DNA from: Ceratobasidium sp. AG-K
Taxonomy: Eukaryota; Basidiomycota; Agaricomycetes; Cantharellales; Ceratobasidiaceae
Assembly (NCBI GenBank): GCA_037039685.1
Contig: JAWNGF010000012.1
Coordinates: forward strand, 1,488,001-1,552,000
DNA: 64,000 nt
Direction of reading: 5' to 3'
In this document: positions 33,628-43,015 of the stretch, in pieces
Position numbering within the stretch: the first letter of the stretch is position 1
Layout: the number at the start of each line of letters is the position of its first letter
Made by a program: the position numbers and the translations under genes
Notes under the pieces: model-generated
The model's input: the letters and a program-made list of their open reading frames with translations, nothing else
Told to the model about the DNA's origin: nothing
Databases searched by the model: none

Positions 33628-33655
33628 CCACCAAGAAGTAGCTTATGACACTAGT

Positions 33656-34358
33656 ACAACTGGTTGCCTTGTAGTCATAGCCAAAGCTATACTTGTATTT
33701 TAAATCCACTGAGACAAATTGAGAACAAGTGCACACACACAGTGCTTGTAGTTAAGAACTGTTTCTACAGTGCTGTTAACATTGCTTCAGGATGTATTGA
33801 GGGGTATCAAGGCTCTTGTCCATCTACTGCATATTGATGACTTATCACTCTCTCCACTTCTTTGGGCGCTTAGACTGGGAAAATTTTCTGTGTGCAAGTC
33901 ATCAAACCTCTCTCTGACTCAACGTCAACCTTGGTTGAATTTCCAAGTCCCAGTGCACTTCACTTCCTTACCACTTTGACTCCACAAGCTATATGCAATG
34001 AGACATAGATGAGACCATGTTGCTGGTACATGGTTTCCTGTTTTGGTCAGAGTGATTGTGGATTACAATGCAAATGCTAGCTGAACCTTGAGCAGTGAGG
34101 ATTCCTGGCAATTCCAGCACAATTCAGCTCCATCCTTTGGTTTCCAGCAGCTAGCACTAGGTGACAATTTGATTCCCTGAAAATGGGAGGTTCTGGCACA
34201 ATCTTGCCAGTGGTATACCTTGAGGGTTGGGGCTACCAAGCAGGGAGGGGGCCATATTGGGCAGTTTAGGTACATGTCTCTACTAGTTGGTTGTACTCTA
34301 TCACCCATTCATACATTGGCATATGCTTCCCATAGCTAACTTCTTTCGGGTTGTCCAA
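33656..34358. other. Intergenic between transposons
   Basis: No gene, LTR or inverted-repeat boundary seen. Confidence 0.4.
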
Positions 34359-34910
34359 TGTTGTGACCCATGTACAACATCCTTGGACTCTGACTGTGTG
34401 GCTCAAACTCTGGTGCCTTAAGCGCCCAATGTACAATGTAGTGCCCTCTCCCGCGTTTAGTGCGGTGTATGGATGATGTGTCACCTTGGCCCATACGGGC
34501 TTGCTGTCTTCTAGATCTTTCCCTTGGAAGGATCATGCTTCTGAAATGTTCTTCCAGAAGTACTTTGAGTTTGCTGACTGATACTGGCGCCTGATTGGCC
34601 AGTTTATGTATCATACCACTCTGAGGCATTTTTGCCTCATGCTATATATACTGGCTTGCAAGCATGGACTCACCCCAGCTTGCTTTGCCTTGTCATCTCT
34701 CCCCTCAGAGTGCACTCTAAGTCCCAAAGGCCTTACAGCCTTTGTCTCTCATCTAAGTGGGCCTTTGGCCATCATCAGTATTGACGCTAAGGTTGCACTA
34801 GCAACTTAGCAAACAGACTAAGGAGCCTGTAAGGCATATCAAGGCCAGTCTCTACAACTAAGGCGAGAACAGTCACTGTCGTCAGTCAACTGGCATAGAG
34901 GGTTGCGACA
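34359..34910 (+). mobile_element. Solo LTR (family L1), TSD TCCAA
   Basis: 552 bp from TGTTGTGACC to GGTTGCGACA with tccaa at 34354-34358 and 34911-34915. It shares the plan and several blocks of the 12579-13075 LTR, including the TATA block tatatatactggcttgcaag, but is diverged and 55 bp longer. Confidence 0.9.
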
Positions 34911-34915
34911 TCCAA

Positions 34916-35191
34916 AAACACCACCTCAAGGTTTTGGCTGGGACAGCTGCTCACTGAGCAATCCCTTGTACCAATGGTGGCTAAAAAAGTAAGGTTGCAT
35001 CCATCCAAGTCTCCTCTCAACAAGGTACATTATGACATTATACATTTTGCCCAGCTTGTCAGGACCAGCCCAGCCTCACACAGGTGAATACAGTCAGAAA
35101 AACTTGTGATTATGTAGTCATTTTGAGGTGGCAAATATAACACTGAGTAGTGAGCTCTGTAGCGGAATTAGTACCATCCCTGGCTGTGTTC
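34916..35191. other. Flank of the Copia element
   Basis: Nothing recognised. Its last five bases, tgttc, are the Copia target duplication. Confidence 0.4.
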
Positions 35192-35473
35192 TATTGTGAA
35201 TCGAATGGAATATGCGAATCGAATGTACACGTCGCCTACTACCGAATGCGGCGAATTGACTCACTATATGCTGACTGATTATTTCTGTGCTGACTGATAG
35301 TACACGTATGCGTGTTACTAATTGTTCTCTTATCGTTCTCTCATGTTCTACTCATGTGTGTATATAAAGCGACTGCGTATTCGCACAATACATCATCCTT
35401 GTAGTTGACTTCCACTGCGCGGTCTAGCTAAGAAGCTCATTGAGTGCGAGACGTTCTCGGTGATATCTCAATA
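35192..35473 (+). repeat. Copia 5' LTR
   Basis: 282 bp, TATTGTGAAT to TCTCAATA, with a TATA string (tgtatataaagc) near 35361. Confidence 0.95.
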
Positions 35474-35487
35474 GGTTATGAGCCCTG
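35474..35487 (+). promoter_or_regulatory. Copia primer site for half initiator tRNA-Met
   Basis: GGTTATGAGCCCTG directly abuts the LTR and is the complement of CAGGGCTCATAACC, the anticodon arm and loop of fungal initiator tRNA-Met. Copia-type elements are known to prime from a cut half of this tRNA rather than its 3' end. Confidence 0.85.
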
Positions 35488-36061
35488 ATTGGCTCTCTTA
35501 AGCATTCACATCGTTTTTCTACTTGCCCACCGTGTCTTCTCCGTCCTCAAACGGACAGCTCTCTACCCCAGAGCATTCGCCTCAAAAACGACCAGTTGAG
35601 GTATCTCCCGATGTTACCACATCTGAAGACAAGGTCTCACTTGACCTCCAACCCAAATTCGCCAATCCCAAACCAACAGGATTTGTCAATCCCGATTATT
35701 ACGAGCAACTTGATATTGCTCTTCCTGGATCTCCAGTCACTGATCCAACCTACCAGCCACCTTATATCAATCAATTACACACTCAGCTCGTTAATTCTGC
35801 TTACGGCAGTGCACAATACCATCAACTACTTTCCTTCTTAGCCAATTATCAAAATCTACTCGATTTTTACGAGCCCGACGAGGCTGCACAGATTACTCGT
35901 GAAGAAGCCGAGGCACTAGAACCTTTTCTATTCGAACTCGAACACGTCAGGTATCCATCGCCACCTCCTACACCGCATATACGCCTCAGAACATACCGTG
36001 CACTGCCTACCTTCACTATGGTGCAAGTTCCCGCCATTTCCGACAATAATTTCAAGATCCC

Positions 36062-36478
36062 TGTCATGAGCTGACTAAGCTCAGACATTTTATTCCGATT
36101 TTATATCTTTTTTTCCGAACACTTTCCTTTTTTGGTACAAATGTCCTCTGGCGCTTAAACTTGTATCATGTGATGTATTTCTCTTTTCATTTGATATTGG
36201 TGATGCTTCCCGAACTTCCAGAATGTCGAGTCATGTCTCTTATCTCGCTTATCATTGGATGTACTCGGCTTTCCCACACTGATAAATGATGACGTGACAC
36301 GGTCCCCTCATGTATATAAACCCAGAGGTCAAGCCGGTTAACGACAAGGCTTGACCTCCTCTCCACTAGGACTTGCTCAATCAAATTCCCTAAACTATCA
36401 CTATTCCTTGGGTTCTAAGACTTGTCCAAGTCGAACCCCTTAACCCTTATATATACCTAATTTACCCAAGTCGGGACA
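36062..36478 (+). repeat. Gypsy-3 5' LTR
   Basis: TGTCATGAGC to AGTCGGGACA. TATATAAA at 36313-36320. AAGGCTTGACCT at 36346-36357 is the likely RNA 5' end. An inverted copy, AGGTCAAGCC, lies at 36326-36335, so the LTR can fold here. Confidence 0.95.
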
Positions 36479-36480
36479 TT

Positions 36481-36492
36481 AGGTCAAGCCTT
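36481..36492 (+). promoter_or_regulatory. Gypsy-3 self-priming site (Tf1-like PBS)
   Basis: AGGTCAAGCCTT starts two bases after the LTR and is the exact 12-nt reverse complement of 36346-36357, which begins 33 nt past the start of the LTR TATA. Confidence 0.75.
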
Positions 36493-36964
36493 TAAAAAAG
36501 CATCAGCCTCAAAGCTCCTGCTTTTTCCACCAAGTAGATAGAACGTACACGGGAAAACGGGCATAGTACAACGGACGAAGAGCTATACTTGATATAGACC
36601 AGTAGTCCCACGTCGCTATACGCTGTCAGTGAACCCAATCGTTATCCTCTTTCGGGTCATAGTGGCTTTAGTCAGCTAAATACACCCTTACTCTGTTATA
36701 CACTGTCGCTATCACGCCCGCCCAAGGCTGTTGATAACTGATAAGATCAGATAAGGAGTATATAAAGCAAAAGCTTAGTGTCTAGCACCCTTCACATCCA
36801 AATCAACATCTCGAGGAAGCCAGATCCTCTCAAGCGAAACTGGAAAGTGGTCGGAGCACCACCCAAGTTAACACTCTCACCCATCAAGAACCCCATCAAC
36901 CTGTCGTTTCCATCAGTACGCACTAAAAAGGAACTAATTAGTAACTAACTAATTAACCTTAAAA

Positions 36965-37776
36965 GTGTTCCCCGCATTTTTTAGCCTCTGCGAAGCAGTC
37001 TTTAGACTAAAGGACTTTGTACTTGATCTAGACACCAAAGTCGACAAATTAAACAGTCGAATTGAAGTACTAGAAGAAGATCAAGTTGAACAAGCAGAGG
37101 ATTTAAGGGTCGAACGTACCAGAAACGACGAAAACCACAATCAACTCGAAGCCGATTATCAATCCCTCCATTCAAGGCTTGAGTTCATCGAAATCAACCT
37201 CGACAATACAAACAAGCAACAAGCCGATCAAGATTGTGTCCAAAGCATAAATCTAGCGGACACTAATATTGAAGTCGAGCGATTGCAAGAACAAACCCGT
37301 GTCCTGATTGAAAATTGCAACCAACTTATAAAAATCCAAGAGAAACACACTCGAAAGGTCAAAAATCTCATCAGCAACAACAAACGTCAGTGGCGTACTA
37401 TCGAAACCCTTAAAGACAAAATCAAGGGCAAATACTGTCATCAAGCAGCAGAAGTGCGTATTCCTATTAATCAGGATTACCGCCTTCTAAATCACCTTAA
37501 TACTATCGCACCCAACCCCTTTCAGTGGGACCAAGACCTCGACTCACACAGGAACAACACAGGGAACAACTTAGACTAGAGTCCCTAAAACTCTTTATTG
37601 AAGACGTTCATCGTAACTACATATACGAACAGTACGACAAACTAGGAGTAATCAACGCGTTGTTCTTGGAGGACAAAAATCTTGAATTGGTATTTTTGAG
37701 AAGTTTGTGCATCATTAAAGACAGAAGGGTTCAAAGAAGAATCTGTGATATTTTGTACGGTCTGGGATCCAAATAA
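36965..37776 (+). pseudogene. Gypsy-3 ORF0: coiled-coil protein ahead of gag
   Basis: Two overlapping frames, 36965-37579 and 37525-37776, look like one protein of about 270 residues broken by a one-base insertion near 37540: WDQDL runs into TQEQHREQLRLESLKLF of the second frame. The first 180 residues are almost all charged heptads (LDLDTKVDKLNSRIEVLEED, QLEADYQSLHSRLEFIE), a long coiled coil. The second part has IYEQYDKLGVINALFLEDK and RRVQRRICDILYG. No ATG is available in the first frame (it begins GTG at 36965), so the start codon is lost or lies upstream by splicing. It ends 25 bp before the gag ATG. Gypsy-1 has its coiled coil fused inside Gag; here it stands alone. Confidence 0.55.
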
Positions 37777-37801
37777 ATCTACCTGTTGTCCCCACTCCAA
37801 T

Positions 37802-39154
37802 ATGTCAAGAGCCCCATCACCAAGTCAAGGGGGATTTACCCAAATCTCAGCGACATCCGGACCCGAGGTAGTTGCACATGCAATCAATGCCTTAATAGAC
37901 GAAGTGCGAAAAATTAACGGTCATATTAATGCCTTAAATGGTATCACCTCTACCCTAGAACAGGGGATCGACAATAACATTGCAGATATCCACGCAATTC
38001 AAAATCAAACTGCACAAATTGCACCCCTTCACCAATTAATGAATGCAGTGTCTCAGTCACTTGCAAACCTAGGGGCAACACCCTCCACCACTGCGTCAAC
38101 AACCACCCCAGGATACAAACTCAAAATGCATCCCCCAGAAGAATTTTCGGGAGATGTAGATAAATTTGACGAGTTTAAGTCGCAATGTACCCTGTACATA
38201 AATCATACGTCGCCACAAGCAACCACAGAACAAAAAATCACTTATATCATGGGTTATTGCAAGGGGCCTGCCTATGTATGGATGCAACCTGGAATTGATG
38301 TAGACACAGCAAGAAGGGGAGCAACAAATTGGCTACACGACATGGATGAATTCTGGAACGAAATGCAAGCCAGGTTTGGCGATGTTCACAAGATCGACCG
38401 ATATAGACAATTATACAAGAAATTGATCCAGAAGAACTCTGTCCAAGATTATCTATGAGACTTCGTCACTTATTCATCGGTACTCGGGTACACTGATCGA
38501 GTACTTCGTGATGATTTCTATGATGGTCTTAAGGATGAGATCAAGATGGCCATGGTGTCACAGAACTTTAAACCCCACGAAGTGACAAGGACATTCAACC
38601 AAGTTCGCGAAAGAGCCCTGGAAATTGACTCCACAATGAATGCTATTAACGCACCAAAGAAGTTGCAAAGCCCACAAACCACCACTTCGAAACAAAGTAC
38701 TTCCAAGACAACCACAAGTACTCCAAACGCCTCACTAGGTCAAAGATTCAATGTAAACGATTGAGTCTTTATGTCAAAACCTACAGGGGGGGTGCAGTAC
38801 GGCAAAATCTCAAGCATTACCCGAAACGCCAAGGGCCGTCCAGTTCCACAGATCTCCTGGGATGATGGGACAAAAGGAAATGTCCCTTTTGGAGCAATTC
38901 AAAGAGACACCCAAACCAGTAACCTCAACGCTCCTACCATCCAAACACCCAAACCGTCCACTCCTGCTAAAGACCCTAATGCAATGGATCTTGATGGAAA
39001 AGGAAAAGGACCAATGATCTGCTTCACCTGCGGCGGTAAGGGACACTCAGCAAGAGTCTGTCCTTCCAAGAACACAGCGTCAGGGTTTGAAGCCCAGATT
39101 GAAGAAATCTCTTCAGACATCGAATCGGGAAAAGACGTCACCGAGGCTTATTAA
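37802..39154 (+). pseudogene. gag: Gypsy-3 Gag, two in-frame TGA
   Basis: A single frame from ATG 37802 (MSRAPSPSQGGF) with TGA at 38456 (DYL-stop-DFVTYS) and 38762 (ND-stop-VFMSK), both plausible CGA-Arg losses. A short coiled coil (about 25-100), capsid region (PEEFSGDVDKFDEF, ITYIMGYCKGPAYVWM, DDFYDGLKDEIKMAM), the SISWDDGT-like segment, then the zinc knuckle C-FT-C-GGKG-H-SARV-C and the slippery site. Confidence 0.9.
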
Positions 39155-39173
39155 GGAGCCAAGTACTCGGTGA
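39127..39173 (+). promoter_or_regulatory. -1 frameshift signal with hairpin, Gypsy-3 gag/pol
   Basis: Heptamer G GGA AAA (39127-39133) in gag phase (TCG GGA AAA GAC), 18 nt before the gag stop. Four bases further, TCACCGAG (39138-39145) pairs perfectly with CTCGGTGA (39166-39173); GCT/AGC pairing inside the loop can extend it. The -1 frame is open from the heptamer through ATG 39190 into pol. Confidence 0.8.
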
Positions 39174-42100
39174 TATATTAGCTAGTAATATGGATGAACT
39201 AGAAATCATGTCAATATCAAATGAAAACCAATTATACCTTGATTTCACCGCTCATCCACTAGCTACGGCTCCTGGTTCTAAGTCAGTTAACAGATCAAAA
39301 AGATTCTCTGGACAAGCACTTCTCGACTGCGGCGCAACCTCCTGTTTCATCAACCCTTCCCTAGCAAAAGAGGCAAACCTTCCCCTGTTCCAACACGAAA
39401 AACCCAAGACTCTGCGAGTTATAGACGGACGAGAAGTCTCGTCTGGAAAAGTCACCCACTATACCAAATTTAAACTTGTCATGGGAACACATTCCAGCGA
39501 AATAGAATGTCATGTTACAAACATTGGAAGACACCCTATCGTACTCGGAATGTCATGGCTCAAGAAACATAACCCACAAATTAATTGGAAAAATAGGACA
39601 ATTGCATACACAAGCGAATTCTGCTCAAAAAACTGCCTAGAAGTCCCATCTACGCTCCAAATCGCAGCAGAAACTACATTACCAGAGGAATACAAAGAGT
39701 TCGCAGATGTGTTCGACGAGTCCAGATTAGAAGAACTCCCACCTCACAGGCCAACTGACATTACGCTCGACCTCCTACCAGAAGCTAAACTAAAGCATGG
39801 CCCTATTTACAAAACATCCCCAGCTGAAGACAAAGAAATGAAGAAAGTACTAGAAACCCTTATCCGAAGGGGACACATTCAGATTTCTAAGTCTCCTTTG
39901 GCTTCCCCGGTTCTGTTTGTCAAAAAACCCCATCCAGAAGATCCAAACAACCCAGAATTACGCTTTTGCGTTGACTACAGATATGTGAATTCGCTATGTA
40001 AATTCAACACAAGTGGAATACCTCTATTGGACCAATGGTTAAGGGCCCTGGAAGGATTTGTCATTGGCACCACTCTAGACTTGGCACAAGGATTCCATCA
40101 AACTCGAATAGCAGCAGGCCATGAATGGAAAACAGCATTCAAAACTCAATACGGCATGTACGAATGGAAGGTCATGCCCTTTGGTCTCAAAAATGCTCCA
40201 TCAAGCTTCCAGTCCCTAATGAACTCTATATTCAGGGACATTATGGGGGTTTTCGTACTCGTATACATTGAAGATATCTTTGTTTTTTCCAAACGAGTCG
40301 AAGATCATCCAGGACACGTGAAAGAGGTGCTGAGAAGACTAAGGGAACACAAGCTGATTGCAAAATTGAGGAAATGCAAGTTCCACCAAACCAAACTAGA
40401 CTGGGTAGGATTGGTCATTTCCAATAAAGGAATCGAAACGGATCAGGAAAAGGTCACGGCGGCTATGAATTGGAAAGCTCCCAAAAATGTCAAACAAGTT
40501 CAAGAATTCCTGGGATTCGTCAATTTCTATCGAAGATTCATTCAAGACTTTGCCGGCAAAGCCAGACCTCTGTACAACCTACTTAAGAAGGATCAAAAGT
40601 GGCAGTGGACAAGCAAAGAACAAGAGGCCATGAATGCACTAAAAGAAGCTCTTAAAGTGGCACCTGTGATGATGCAGCCTGATCAGAATAAGGAATTTTT
40701 CCTCGAGACAGATGCATCCGGATTCGCCACAGGAGCAGTTTTATCTCAGAAGGATGAAGAAGAGAAATTACACCCTGTGGCTTTCCTTTCCAAATCATTA
40801 AATCCGGCTGAGCGAAACTATGACATTTTCGACAAAGAACTATTGGCAATAATTAGAGCTTTCAAAGAATGGCGGCACCTACTTCAAGGCACAGAGAAAG
40901 CCGTTCAAGTGATAACAGATCACAAAAATGTGGAATACTTCTCATCATCCAAACAATTGAATCAACGCCAAATCCGCTGGATGAATTTCTTCGTAGACTT
41001 CAATTTCCAAATCTTGTACAGGCCAGGAAGCCTAAACAAAAAAGCAGACATTCTCTCGAGGCGATATGACCTAGAACCTTTGGGGGGAGTAGAGAACCAA
41101 GTTCTCCTCAAACCAGACATTTTCATTTCGGCTATTACCCCTGACCAGGAGATTAACAATCTAATCAGACAAGCAATCCTTGAAGATTCCAGATTAGAAG
41201 AAGCCCACAATAAGCTGAGAAACGGAGAAAAAGTCAAAGATTGGGAATACAGAGAAGGACTCCTAATGTTCAAAGGGAAGATCTTTGTCCCCAAGGATGA
41301 AACCATCAGAAACCTGATATTGGAGTCGCGCCATGACAATATTACAGCTGGGCATCCTGGACAAGCAAGAACATTAGAATTAGTCTCAAGAACTTACTAC
41401 TGGCCAACCATGAAGAAATTTGTCAACTCTTATGTGTCACACTGCGAAACATGCATTCGAATTAAACCATCAAACCAACTCCCCACAGGACTACTGCGTC
41501 CTTTACATATCCCTGAGAGACCCTGGGAAGAGATCTCCTATGACATGATTGTAGGGCTCCCAGAATCAGAAGGATATGACGCAATCTTGACAGTAGTAGA
41601 TCGGTTCTCCAAGATGGCACACTATCTCCCTTGCAAATCAACAGCCACAGCAGTAGACATAGCCAATATCTTCATTGCAAACATTTGGAAACTTCACAGC
41701 ACCCCAAAAGCAACAGTCTCGGATAGAGGATCCACTTTCAATTCAAAGTTTATCAAGCACCTGTACAAACGGTTGAACGTAAAACCTACCTTCAGCACAG
41801 CCTACCATCCAAGGACAGACGGACAGTCAGAACGAGCAAACCAAGTCGTTGAAATCTTTATCAGGGCTTTTGTCAACCATAGGCAAAGCGACTGGGTGGC
41901 CCTGCTCCCTATGGCAGAATTTGCTTACAACAATGGGATCCAAGCATCCACTGGCAAAACCCCTTTCCAAATCTGCCAGGGTTTCAACCCTAGAATGAAC
42001 ATCGGGGAAGAATCAGACTATACTGTTCCTGAAGCAGATGCCCATGCGGAATTCCTGTTGAAAGGATACAACAAAGTCAAAGCTGCCCTCATCCTAGCAA

Positions 42101-42588
42101 ATCAGTCCTATAAATATTACTTTGATAAAGGAGCCAAAGAACCAGAAGAGATAAACCCGGGGGATAAAGTCTGGCTTAATCATCAGAACATTTCCACAGA
42201 CAGACCCTCAGTAAAACTCTCCCACAAAGTTTTAGGCCCTTACAAAGTAATGGAAAAAGTAGGAACTCATGCCTTTAAACTGGAATTACCAAAATCAATG
42301 AAAGTTCATCCTGTCTTCCACGTCATGCTGCTCAAGAAATTCCACTCTGATCCCCATGGCCGCGAACCCGCTCAACCACCCCCTATTGTCACACAAGATG
42401 GAGAGGAAGAATGGGAAGTTGAAGAGATCCTTAATTCCAAGAAAATCCGCCGTCAACTCCACTATTACGTTAAGTGGAAAGGATACTCTCATGCAGACAA
42501 CTCTTGGCAGTCAAAGGAAGATCTCAAGAACGCTCCTGAACTAGTTGATAAATTTCACAAACTCCACCCCACCGCGCCAGGCCCTTAG
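39127..42588 (+). CDS. pol: Gypsy-3 Pol, open but with YIED in RT
   Basis: 1132 codons from ATG 39190, or about 21 more if entered by frameshift, with no stop. Protease: LLDCGATSCFI (C in place of S/T after the catalytic D). RT: CVDYRYVN, TTLDLAQGFHQTRI, MPFGLKNAPSSFQ, and VYIEDIFVFSK at 40262-40295, where the catalytic YIDD is expected. RNase H: LETDASGFATG, DIFDKELLAI, ITDHKNVEYF. Integrase: SRHDNITAGHPGQ, CETCI, then core ISYDMIVGLPES, TVSDRGSTFNS, TDGQSERANQVV. Chromodomain: EEEWEVEEILNSKK, YYVKWKGYSHADNSW, complete aromatic set. It ends 10 bp before the 3' LTR. The Asp-to-Glu change in the RT centre probably disables it even though the frame is whole. Confidence 0.93.
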   Translation, partial: GKRRHRGLLRSQVLGDILASNMDELEIMSISNENQLYLDFTAHPLATAPGSKSVNRSKRFSGQALLDCGATSCFINPSLAKEANLPLFQHEKPKTLRVIDGREVSSGKVTHYTKFKLVMGTHSSEIECHVTNIGRHPIVLGMSWLKKHNPQINWKNRTIAYTSEFCSKNCLEVPSTLQIAAETTLPEEYKEFADVFDESRLEELPPHRPTDITLDLLPEAKLKHGPIYKTSPAEDKEMKKVLETLIRRGHIQISKSPLASPVLFVKKPHPEDPNNPELRFCVDYRYVNSLCKFNTSGIPLLDQWLRALEGFVIGTTLDLAQGFHQTRIAAGHEWKTAFKTQYGMYEWKVMPFGLKNAPSSFQSLMNSIFRDIMGVFVLVYIEDIFVFSKRVEDHPGHVKEVLRRLREHKLIAKLRKCKFHQTKLDWVGLVISNKGIETDQEKVTAAMNWKAPKNVKQVQEFLGFVNFYRRFIQDFAGKARPLYNLLKKDQKWQWTSKEQEAMNALKEALKVAPVMMQPDQNKEFFLETDASGFATGAVLSQKDEEEKLHPVAFLSKSLNPAERNYDIFDKELLAIIRAFKEWRHLLQGTEKAVQVITDHKNVEYFSSSKQLNQRQIRWMNFFVDFNFQILYRPGSLNKKADILSRRYDLEPLGGVENQVLLKPDIFISAITPDQEINNLIRQAILEDSRLEEAHNKLRNGEKVKDWEYREGLLMFKGKIFVPKDETIRNLILESRHDNITAGHPGQARTLELVSRTYYWPTMKKFVNSYVSHCETCIRIKPSNQLPTGLLRPLHIPERPWEEISYDMIVGLPESEGYDAILTVVDRFSKMAHYLPCKSTATAVDIANIFIANIWKLHSTPKATVSDRGSTFNSKFIKHLYKRLNVKPTFSTAYHPRTDGQSERANQVVEIFIRAFVNHRQSDWVALLPMAEFAYNNGIQASTGKTPFQICQGFNPRMNIGEESDYTVPEADAHAEFLLKGYNKVKAALILANQSYKYYFDKGAKEPEEINPGDKVWLNHQNISTDRPSVKLSHKVLGPYKVMEKVGTHAFKLELPKSMKVHPVFHVMLLKKFHSDPHGREPAQPPPIVTQDGEEEWEVEEILNSKKIRRQLHYYVKWKGYSHADNSWQSKEDLKNAPELVDKFHKLHPTAPGP

Positions 42589-42598
42589 GAGGGGGTAA

Positions 42599-43015
42599 TG
42601 TCATGAGCTGACTAAGCTCAGACATTTTATTCCGATTTTATATCTTTTTTTCCGAACACTTTCCTTTTTTGGTACAAATGTCCTCTGGCGCTTAAACTTG
42701 TATCATGTGATGTATTTGTCTTTTCATTTGATATTGGTGATGCTTCCCGAACTTCCAGAATGTCAAGTCATGTCTCTTATCTTGCTTATCATCGGATGTA
42801 CTCGGCTTTCCCACACTGATAAATGATGACGTGACACGGTCCCCTCATGTATATAAACCCAGAGGTCAAGCCGGTTAACGACAAGGCTTGACCTCCTCTC
42901 CACTAGGACTTGCTCAATCAAATTCCCTAAACTATCACTATTCCTTGGGTTCTAAGACTTGTCCAAGTCGAACCCCTTAACCCTTATATATACCTAATTT
43001 ACCCAAGTCGGGACA
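42599..43015 (+). repeat. Gypsy-3 3' LTR
   Basis: 417 bp, nearly identical to the 5' LTR, following the polypurine tract. Confidence 0.95.

Larger units (their letters stand above)
24833..33650 (+). mobile_element. Solo LTR of Gypsy-1 family, split by Gypsy-2, TSD CTAGT
   Basis: The LTR occupies 24833-25273 and 33633-33650 (about 459 bp together), starting TGTTGTGAGC and ending GCTTATGACA. The target duplication ctagt lies at 24828-24832 and 33651-33655, 8.8 kb apart. The gap is exactly the Gypsy-2 element plus its own 5-bp duplication ccacc. The 5' portion is close to the Gypsy-1 LTRs (shared cccctaccctttagagcc). Confidence 0.93.
36062..43015 (+). mobile_element. Gypsy-3: complete Ty3/Gypsy chromovirus, TSD ATCCC
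   Basis: 6954 bp with 417-bp LTRs (36062-36478 and 42599-43015) and atccc at 36057-36061 and 43016-43020, inserted in the Copia gag. The LTRs differ at about four positions, so it is the youngest element here and younger than its Copia host. Layout: LTR, self-priming site, coiled-coil ORF0, gag (two TGA), pol in the -1 frame (open), polypurine tract (aggagggggtaa), LTR. No ORF3. Confidence 0.97.
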
